Origin: UBA6120 sp964495145
GTDB taxonomy: Bacteria; Bacillota_I; Bacilli_A; RFN20; CAG-826
DNA: 17,029 nt
NCBI GenBank assembly: GCA_964495145.1
Contig: CAZBUP010000027.1
Location: 1 to 17,029, forward strand
Reading direction: 5' to 3'
The notes beneath the pieces are model-generated. The model made no database searches. It had not been told where the DNA came from and was given only the letters and a program-made list of their open reading frames with translations. Positions 7,206 to 13,353 of this stretch are shown here, in pieces (within the stretch, counting starts at the first letter, position 1; every line of letters begins with the position of its first letter). A program made the position numbers and the translations under genes.

Positions 7206-7232
7206 AAATCCTTGGCCAGTCCAAGGATTTTT
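7206..7232 (+). terminator. Intrinsic terminator after fba
   Basis: A 10-bp stem AAATCCTTGG (7206-7215) with CCAAGGATTT (7221-7230), loop CCAGT, followed by TTAATTTCTTTT. It ends the ychF-to-fba transcripts. Confidence 0.85.
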
Positions 7233-7264
7233 AATTTCTTTTGAAAATCAAAAGGAGATCCCTC

Positions 7265-8203
7265 GTGAGCCACGAAACGCTTTACCGTCTCATTCAAGAA
7301 TACGATACGATCACCATCTTCGGTCACGTCTATCCAGACGGTGACTGCTATGGCAGTCAAATCGGCCTTAAAGAGGCGATCAAAGCGTCGTTTCCTTCCA
7401 AAAACGTCTATGCGCTCGGTTCTGGGTATCCTTCTTTCCATCCGCTTCTCGGGGCGATGGACGCCATCGAAGATGCCATCGTCAAACGTTCGCTGGCGCT
7501 CGTGCTCGACGTGGCCGACACCGCTCGGATCGAAGACCAACGTTTCCTTCAAGCGGCCCTCGTGTTCAAAATCGACCACCATGTCCCGGCATATGACTTT
7601 GGCGACCACCAATGGATCGACACTTCGACCCTGGCCGTGTCCGAGATGATCGCCCGCTTCGTCAAACTGCACCATTTGAAAATCAATCCCCGCGGCGCTT
7701 CGGCGCTTGCCCTCGGGATGATCACCGATTCCAACCGCTTCCAATTTGGCCACGTGCGGGCTGAAACCTTCATTTTGATGGGGATGCTCTTGAGCCATGG
7801 GGCCGACCTGCCCGCTCTTTATCGGGTGCTGTACGATAAATCGCAAGATGAACTTTCATTTGAACGATTCGTATACAATCATTACCGCATCACCGCGGCT
7901 GGATTCATCTATTGCCACCTGACGCGCGAAGATTTAGCCCTTTTTGGTTTAACCGCGGTCAAAGCCAATCTCAAGGTCAATCTCCTGGCCCATATCAAAG
8001 ATTGTCCGATTTGGGGATTCTTTACCGAAGACGAGGGACTAATCCGGGCTGAAATCCGCAGTGCCGAACTCGATATCCATCCAATCGCCCACGCCCATGG
8101 CGGCGGCGGCCATCGGCAGGCGAGCGGTTTCCGGCTGGACGGGGTTGGGCAGATTTCCTCCGTCATCGAAGAAATGGATAAATTAATCAAGGAGCGACCT
8201 TAA
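7265..8203 (+). CDS. nrnA: DHH-family phosphoesterase, NrnA type (nanoRNase/pAp phosphatase)
   Basis: Manganese-dependent hydrolase. Characterised NrnA enzymes cut 2-5 base nanoRNAs to mononucleotides and remove the 3' phosphate of pAp. Motif I is H21-V-Y-P-D25-G-D27 followed by YGSQ; motif II is D82 in LVLDVADT; motif III is D104-H-H; motif IV is D155 in GMITDSNRF. The C-terminal DHHA1 domain has the GGGGHRQASGF signature with H283. I place the start at GTG 7265, giving 312 residues, because AAAGGAG (7251-7257) lies 7 bases upstream; an in-frame TTG at 7241 would put that ribosome site inside the gene. Stop and cysQ start are 2 bases apart. Closely related GdpP-like or bypass-of-forespore proteins are larger, so NrnA fits best. 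Confidence 0.88.
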   Translation: MSHETLYRLIQEYDTITIFGHVYPDGDCYGSQIGLKEAIKASFPSKNVYALGSGYPSFHPLLGAMDAIEDAIVKRSLALVLDVADTARIEDQRFLQAALVFKIDHHVPAYDFGDHQWIDTSTLAVSEMIARFVKLHHLKINPRGASALALGMITDSNRFQFGHVRAETFILMGMLLSHGADLPALYRVLYDKSQDELSFERFVYNHYRITAAGFIYCHLTREDLALFGLTAVKANLKVNLLAHIKDCPIWGFFTEDEGLIRAEIRSAELDIHPIAHAHGGGGHRQASGFRLDGVGQISSVIEEMDKLIKERP

Positions 8204-8205
8204 CC

Positions 8206-8982
8206 ATGTGGGAAATCGAATTGCAAGAAGCCTTGAACGCCGGCCAATTGGCCGCTTCGGCCGTGATGGAAATTTATCATACTTCATTTGGCGTCACGAT
8301 CAAAAGCGACAACTCGCCGGTGACCGCCGCCGATGAAGCCGCCGACGAGATCATCCGCAATTACCTCAAATCGATTTTTCCCGATCACGCTTTTTTGACC
8401 GAAGAATCCGAAGACGATTTATCGCGGCTCAATAACGATTGGGTCTGGATTGTCGATCCGGTCGACGGCACCAAGGATTTCGTCGCCCGCAACGACGAAT
8501 TCACCATTAACATTGCCTTGAGTTACCGTCATGAGGTCGTGGTCGGCGTCGTGGTCGTCCCAGCCAAAAACGAAGTCTATTACGCCTCGAAAGGAAACGG
8601 CGCCTATCGGCAGGATCAAACGGGAACCACCCGGATCCACGTCAGCAAGAAGACGAAGAATCTGACCGTGGTCCATTCGCGTTTCCATGTCAAGGAAAAG
8701 GAAATCGAACTGGTGAAACGCCACGCCGATCGGATTACCCATTCGGAAACCTACGGCAGTTGCCTCAAGGCGTGCCGCATCGCTTCCGGTTTGGCCGAGA
8801 TCATGTATCGGCTCTCCGATGGAACCAAGGAATGGGATACCGCCGCCAGCCAAATCGTGGTCGAAGAAGCCGGGGGATTGTTCGTCAAGCCTTCGGGCGA
8901 AGCCATTACTTACAACCGAGAAGACGTTCATAACCGCGAGGGTTATATCATCGTCAATCGGAAAGAAAATATCCTTTTATAG
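8206..8982 (+). CDS. cysQ: CysQ-like 3'(2'),5'-bisphosphate nucleotidase (inositol monophosphatase superfamily)
   Basis: Magnesium-dependent, lithium-sensitive-type phosphatase of 258 residues. The CysQ branch converts pAp to AMP plus phosphate. Visible motifs are D-N-S-P-V-T-A-A-D near the N-terminus, the metal-binding pair E66-E67, the core signature WIVDPVDGTKDF with D84 and D87, and EWDTAA with D211. The N-S-P-V-T-x-A-D and DGTKDF forms favour CysQ over inositol monophosphatase proper, but substrate is inferred. AAGGAG at 8189-8194, within the end of nrnA, is its ribosome site. Standing beside nrnA, it would give the cell two enzymes acting on the same toxic by-product, pAp. The 5'-nucleotidase lipoprotein begins 18 bases downstream. 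Confidence 0.85.
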   Translation: MWEIELQEALNAGQLAASAVMEIYHTSFGVTIKSDNSPVTAADEAADEIIRNYLKSIFPDHAFLTEESEDDLSRLNNDWVWIVDPVDGTKDFVARNDEFTINIALSYRHEVVVGVVVVPAKNEVYYASKGNGAYRQDQTGTTRIHVSKKTKNLTVVHSRFHVKEKEIELVKRHADRITHSETYGSCLKACRIASGLAEIMYRLSDGTKEWDTAASQIVVEEAGGLFVKPSGEAITYNREDVHNREGYIIVNRKENILL

Positions 8983-9000
8983 TCAGGAGCCCATCACAAC

Positions 9001-10620
9001 ATGCGCCGTTATCATTACGTCAGTCTCATTGTCTTAGCCCTTCTTTTAATCGGGTGCGACTCTTCTTTGGTGGCCTCCTCGAGCCAAGGCAGCAGCCCGA
9101 TTTCTTCGACGACTTCAACCACCAGCTTGACCAGTACCAGTTCGTCGGCGGACAGCTCATCCAGCAGTGATGATGATAGCTCGAGTAGCGCTTCGAGTGC
9201 TTCAAGCAGCGAGTCATCCTCGAGCGACTCCAGCTCCTCGAGCAGTGAAACCAGTTCCAGCGAAGATCCCTACATCGATTGGCCCGAGGAACCCTATCAC
9301 GACGTGACCACCCTCGATTTCTACAACATGAACGATTTCCATGGCGCGGTCGCCTATGACGATTATGCTGGGGAAACCGGCATTAACCGACTGGCAACTT
9401 ATTTCGCCGACAAGAAAGACGCCAATCCCGAAGGAACCGTCATTACCTCCAGCGGCGACATGTGGCAAGGGTCGGCCGACAGCAACATTACCCGCGGCCA
9501 TTTGGTCACCGATGCCATGAATTTGATTGGGTTTGATGCCATGGCCATCGGCAATCACGAATTCGATTGGGGTCTCGACGCCATTCGAGGCAATATCGAT
9601 TTGGCCGATTTTCCCATGTTGGGCGCCAACGTCATCAACGGAGCGACCGAAACCCAGGCCGATTTCCTATTGCCCTACACCATGATTCAACGCCAAGGGG
9701 TGCGCATCGGCATCATCGGCACCATCGGCGCCAATCTTGAAGGCGATATCCTGACTTCCGCCCTGCAAGGACACTACTTCGACACCATCGACAGTTACGT
9801 GGCCGAGGCGGCTTCAGACTTGGATGCCTTGGGAGCCGACGTTAAGATTCTGCTGAACCATAACGCCAGCGTCAGCGCGACGGCCTTGAGCTACGTCGAT
9901 TTGGCCTTCAACGGCCACAGCCATTCCTATCAAAGCGATGTGATTAGCGGCCGCCCGGTTCTGCAAGCCTACAGCAACGGAAAAGCCGTCGCCGCCGCTC
10001 GTTTGAGCTACAACAAAATCACCGATGCCGTCAGCGTCATCGATTACGGCGTCGACAATGACCTGGCTTATGCCGGCCTTGATGAAGATCCCGGCATGGC
10101 GGCCTTGTATCAAACCTATTACGACCGCGACATCAAAGACATCAAAGAAGAAGTGGTCGGAACCGCGGATTATAGTTTTTCCCGAGCCGCCATCGGCAAT
10201 CTGACCGTGGAACTCATGTATGACCTTGGTCAAAGTTATGGGGCGCGCGTCGCCATCCACAACACCGGGGGCATCCGGGCGACGATCGCGGCCGGAGACG
10301 TGACTTACGGCGATGTTTACAAAGCGTTGACCTTCGACAATTACGTAGTCGTCCTCGACGTGACCGGCTCACAACTGAAGACCTGGCTGTCGCGTTCGAT
10401 TTACCTCGAGGGCTATAACGGCTCCCGTTTCACCGACGATAATGCCGCCATCGTCAATAGTGCCACCTATAAAATCATCACCATCAATTATTTGAGCGAA
10501 AACGTTGCGGAGTTTCCGAACGACGCTCTCAATTTGGTGAATACCGGCGAATATCCGCGCGAGATGGTCGCCCAAGCTTGGCGCGACGCCGGCAGTTTGG
10601 ACCCATATGATTACATTTAG
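9001..10620 (+). CDS. 5'-nucleotidase lipoprotein with serine-rich linker (UshA/NT5 family)
   Basis: Surface-anchored metallophosphatase expected to release nucleoside and phosphate from nucleotides outside the membrane. Residues 1-18 are a signal peptide with lipobox L-I-G-C19; residues 20-90 are serine-rich linker. The calcineurin-like domain shows D112-F-H114, GD153MWQGSADS, GN185H186EFDWG, H287 in LLNHN and GH306SH308, all the expected two-metal ligands. The C-terminal substrate domain has N421-T-G-G-I-R with the following GDVTYGDVYK and F-D-N segment. At 539 residues it is a full two-domain enzyme. AGGAG at 8985-8989 precedes the ATG by 11 bases. It is followed after 15 bases by a second, similar gene. 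Nucleotidase is the likeliest activity; UDP-sugar hydrolase or 2',3'-cyclic phosphodiesterase are possible. Confidence 0.9.
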   Translation: MRRYHYVSLIVLALLLIGCDSSLVASSSQGSSPISSTTSTTSLTSTSSSADSSSSSDDDSSSSASSASSSESSSSDSSSSSSETSSSEDPYIDWPEEPYHDVTTLDFYNMNDFHGAVAYDDYAGETGINRLATYFADKKDANPEGTVITSSGDMWQGSADSNITRGHLVTDAMNLIGFDAMAIGNHEFDWGLDAIRGNIDLADFPMLGANVINGATETQADFLLPYTMIQRQGVRIGIIGTIGANLEGDILTSALQGHYFDTIDSYVAEAASDLDALGADVKILLNHNASVSATALSYVDLAFNGHSHSYQSDVISGRPVLQAYSNGKAVAAARLSYNKITDAVSVIDYGVDNDLAYAGLDEDPGMAALYQTYYDRDIKDIKEEVVGTADYSFSRAAIGNLTVELMYDLGQSYGARVAIHNTGGIRATIAAGDVTYGDVYKALTFDNYVVVLDVTGSQLKTWLSRSIYLEGYNGSRFTDDNAAIVNSATYKIITINYLSENVAEFPNDALNLVNTGEYPREMVAQAWRDAGSLDPYDYI

Positions 10621-10635
10621 GGTGAAGGAGACCAT

Positions 10636-12135
10636 ATGAAACGTTACGGGTCGACCGTCTTTGGCGTCTTAATCGCCGTTTTGCTATTGACCGGCTGTCA
10701 ATCGAGTGTGGCTTCTTCGAATGAAGAACCGGTCGTTTATACCTTCACCGCCCCGGAAATCGTCATCGATCCGACGTGGCCTACCGCCCCGATCGAAGAA
10801 GTGACAAGCCTGGATTTCTACGCCATCAACGATTTCCACGGTGCCCTTGAATACAATCCCTACAGCAACGAGCTGGGCATCAATCGCCTGGCTACCTATT
10901 TTGACGACCGCGAGGATGAAAATCCCGACGGAACCGTGATTTTGTCCGCGGGGGACATGTGGCAGGGCTCGGCCGACAGCAACATCACGCGCGGCCGTTT
11001 GGCTACCGATGCCATGAACCTGATCGGCTTCGAGGCGATGGCCGTCGGCAACCACGAATTCGATTGGGGCGTCGCCACGATCGAATCGAACCAAGCACGG
11101 GCCGATTTCCCGTTTTTGTCGGCCAACATTTTCGAAAAAGCCACCGCAACCAACGCCGAGTTTGCGCTTCCCTATACGATGATTGATCGCGGCGGGGTCC
11201 ATATCGGCATCATCGCGACGATCGGGGCCACGCTTGAAAGCAGCATCTTGACTTCAAACGTGCTGCCCTACGATTTCGTCGCCAGCGGAAACATTGTCCA
11301 GCAAAGCGCCGCCAACCTGCGCGAAGCCGGAGCCGATGTCATCGTCTTGTTGAATCATAACGGCGAAATCGAATCCGGAATCCTTTCCGACGTCGATGTG
11401 GTCTTCAATGCCCACACCCACGAAACCTACAGCCGTTTGACTTCCGGCGTCCCGGTGATCCAAGCCGGATACAACGGACGCGCCGTCGGACACGTGACGT
11501 TGACTTATACCGCGTCGACCGATACCGTGGCCATTGCCGAATACGGGGTCGACGCCAATTTGGTGGATTTGAGTCTGGATGAAGATCCCGACATGAAAGC
11601 CATTTACGATCAATATCTCGAAGAAGAGATCAATGACGTCAAAAACGAGGTGCTAGGTACCGCCAGCGGTTATTTTTCCAAAGCCAATTTAGGCCATTTG
11701 GCCGTTACCTCGATGCTTGACTACGGAAGCCAATTCGGAGCCCAGGTCGCCTTCCACAACGCCGGGGGCGTCCGGGCTACCATCAGTTCCGGGACCGTCA
11801 CCTATGGCGACGTATACAAAGTATTCCCGTTCGACAACGAATTGATCGTGGCCGAAGTCACCGGCGCGGAACTGAAGTGGTGGCTGGCCCAAGACGATTA
11901 CGTGGCCGGGGCCGATCCCTTCACGAACACGCTTGACGGCGGGGTTGCCATCCGGGACCAAAATACCTATAAGATCATCGCCATCAATTATTTGACGGAA
12001 AAACATATGAAAGAAGAGGACCAATATCCCCATAATGAGGACACGGCCTTGAATACCTTCGCCTACGTCCGGGAAGTGCTAAAAGACGTGTGGCAAGCCG
12101 CCGGGACCTTGAATCCCAACGATTACGATGGATGA
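10636..12135 (+). CDS. Second 5'-nucleotidase lipoprotein (tandem paralogue)
   Basis: A 499-residue paralogue of the preceding gene, clearly alike over both domains. The lipobox is L-L-T-G-C21, but the serine-rich linker is reduced to a few residues, so the enzyme should sit close to the membrane. Metal ligands are D66-F-H68, D107 in GDMWQGSADS, N139-H140 in GNHEFDWG, H241 in LLNHN, and H260/H262. The usual GHxH is AHTH here (A in place of G). The substrate domain keeps N375-A-G-G-V-R and GTVTYGDVYK. AAGGAG at 10625-10630, five bases before ATG, is a strong ribosome site. It is the last gene of the run and is closed by a terminator. Differences from its partner in linker and motif suggest a different reach or substrate preference. 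Confidence 0.9.
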   Translation: MKRYGSTVFGVLIAVLLLTGCQSSVASSNEEPVVYTFTAPEIVIDPTWPTAPIEEVTSLDFYAINDFHGALEYNPYSNELGINRLATYFDDREDENPDGTVILSAGDMWQGSADSNITRGRLATDAMNLIGFEAMAVGNHEFDWGVATIESNQARADFPFLSANIFEKATATNAEFALPYTMIDRGGVHIGIIATIGATLESSILTSNVLPYDFVASGNIVQQSAANLREAGADVIVLLNHNGEIESGILSDVDVVFNAHTHETYSRLTSGVPVIQAGYNGRAVGHVTLTYTASTDTVAIAEYGVDANLVDLSLDEDPDMKAIYDQYLEEEINDVKNEVLGTASGYFSKANLGHLAVTSMLDYGSQFGAQVAFHNAGGVRATISSGTVTYGDVYKVFPFDNELIVAEVTGAELKWWLAQDDYVAGADPFTNTLDGGVAIRDQNTYKIIAINYLTEKHMKEEDQYPHNEDTALNTFAYVREVLKDVWQAAGTLNPNDYDG

Positions 12136-12140
12136 AAAAG

Positions 12141-12163
12141 AAAAGTGGCAATAGCCACTTTTT
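12141..12163. terminator. Bidirectional terminator between convergent genes
   Basis: AAAAGTGGC (12141-12149) pairs with GCCACTTTT (12154-12162) around AATA. T runs flank it on the plus strand and A runs (T on the minus strand) on the other side, so it can end both the nucleotidase transcript and the minus-strand NifU-domain transcript, which stops at 12166. Confidence 0.88.
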
Positions 12164-12165
12164 GT

Positions 12166-12405
12166 TTAGGGTTTTTCGCCGACCAGCTTGACGCCGAGGA
12201 CGCCGGGGACTTCTTCCATCAAGATGACTTCGATTCCCCCGGTGATGGTCGTATCGATGAGCGAGCAACCGACGCAAGCGCCCAGCATGTTGATATAGAC
12301 GATCCCGTCGACGAAGGAGTCGAATTCGACGTCGCCTCCGTCCCGCAAAACGAAGGGGCGGATTTTATCGAGGGTCGCTTTGATTTGGTCTTCGATCGTG
12401 ATCAT
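12166..12405 (-). CDS. NifU C-terminal-domain iron-sulfur scaffold protein
   Basis: A 79-residue protein consisting only of the Nfu/NifU C-terminal domain, which carries or delivers a [4Fe-4S] cluster to client proteins, usually as a dimer bridged by CxxC. The family signature is intact: I-R-P-x-x-x-x-D-G-G-D-V-E-F (residues 15-28), then L-G-A-C44-V-G-C47 followed by the T-T-I-T-x-G-I-E segment. Where many members have CPSS after CxGC, this has CSLIDTT. Transcribed from an extended -10 promoter only about 11 bases upstream; the only ribosome site is a weak GGTG at 12410-12413. No suf genes are visible in the window. It could also be called nfuA or yutI-like. Confidence 0.9.
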   Translation of the reverse strand: MITIEDQIKATLDKIRPFVLRDGGDVEFDSFVDGIVYINMLGACVGCSLIDTTITGGIEVILMEEVPGVLGVKLVGEKP

Positions 12406-12421
12406 GTTTTCACCGTTGATT

Positions 12422-12430
12422 ATTATAGCA
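12422..12430 (-). promoter_or_regulatory. Extended -10 promoter of the NifU-domain gene
   Basis: On the minus strand the sequence TGCTATAAT (12430 down to 12422) is a perfect TGnTATAAT extended -10. The nearest -35-like TTGAAA (12454-12449) is 21 bases away, too far, which is usual for extended -10 promoters. Start near 12416 leaves an 11-base leader. Confidence 0.6.
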
Positions 12431-12459
12431 CCGGCGTTTAAAAAAGGCTTTCAAGATGA

Positions 12460-13341
12460 TTATTTCTTCGGCAGGGGGAACAGCATGCGCGTCGATTCGA
12501 GGTACGACTCGAAACCGTCCTTCGTCCGGGCCAAGCGCTTTTCGGCCATGGGAATCGAAATGATGAGGAACATCAAGGTCATGGCGATCGGTCCGAAGAC
12601 TAGGTACCACAGGGCCGGCATTAAGACGATGGCCATCAAAAACAATCCCCACCAGAACGTGATTTCTCCCAAGTAGTTGGGATGGCGGGCGTATTGCCAC
12701 AACCCGACCCGAATGATGGCCCTTCGATTTTGGTTCGTGCGCCGGAAACGCTGCATTTGGATGTCGGCGACCAATTCCAAGGCGACGCCGAGCAGGCTGA
12801 CGAGGGCCCCGACGATCATCAAGGGGTGGAATCCTGGATGCTGCAGGAACATGACCAGAACCGGCAAGAGAGCCGCAAAGACGAACAAGGTCGGGATCAA
12901 ATGGATGCCGAACAGGTTGACGAGCGGGTAGAAAACCCCGCTTTTTCCTTTAAGGTAATCATAGCGCCAATCTTGCTTCTTGATGGTTTTGAAGGTGTAC
13001 ATCCAATTGGCGGTCAAGCGGATCGACCAAACGGCGATGACGCCGTTGGCAATGAGGACCGGAAGGCTATAATCGCCATAGCCGAACATGTAAAGCAAAC
13101 CATATAAAAGCGGAATCACGCTCCAATAGGGATCATACATCGAGGCGTTGTTGACGATGAGTCCAATCAGGTAAATGAAGATGGTCATGGCGACGTCGGC
13201 TAGGAAGAGGGCCCACAGCGGATGGTAGGCCAGCGCGATGAAATAGCGATAGACGAAGACCCCGGCCAACGTGGCCAGGACATAGGCCGCCAAGACGAGC
13301 AGAAAGGCTAACAAACGCTTGTAGTCGAATCGACATTCCAT
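12460..13341 (-). CDS. DUF1295 / steroid 5-alpha-reductase-like membrane protein
   Basis: A 293-residue integral membrane protein with about seven hydrophobic segments. It matches the DUF1295 group by N-A-S-M-Y-D-P-Y-W-S-V-I-P near residue 65 and the C-terminal signature G-L-W-Q-Y-A-R-H220-P-N-Y-L-G-E-I followed by WWG. This fold groups with steroid 5-alpha-reductases and isoprenylcysteine methyltransferases; bacterial substrates are mostly unknown, so I give no reaction. It is second in the amylase transcript: the AGGAG ribosome site (13355-13351) overlaps the amylase stop codon (13354-13356), and the ATG lies 12 bases past it, indicating coupled translation. A functional tie to starch use is not evident. 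No convincing terminator follows, only a T6 run, so read-through into the NifU-domain gene is possible. Confidence 0.88.
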   Translation of the reverse strand: MECRFDYKRLLAFLLVLAAYVLATLAGVFVYRYFIALAYHPLWALFLADVAMTIFIYLIGLIVNNASMYDPYWSVIPLLYGLLYMFGYGDYSLPVLIANGVIAVWSIRLTANWMYTFKTIKKQDWRYDYLKGKSGVFYPLVNLFGIHLIPTLFVFAALLPVLVMFLQHPGFHPLMIVGALVSLLGVALELVADIQMQRFRRTNQNRRAIIRVGLWQYARHPNYLGEITFWWGLFLMAIVLMPALWYLVFGPIAMTLMFLIISIPMAEKRLARTKDGFESYLESTRMLFPLPKK

Positions 13342-13353
13342 ATATCTATACTC

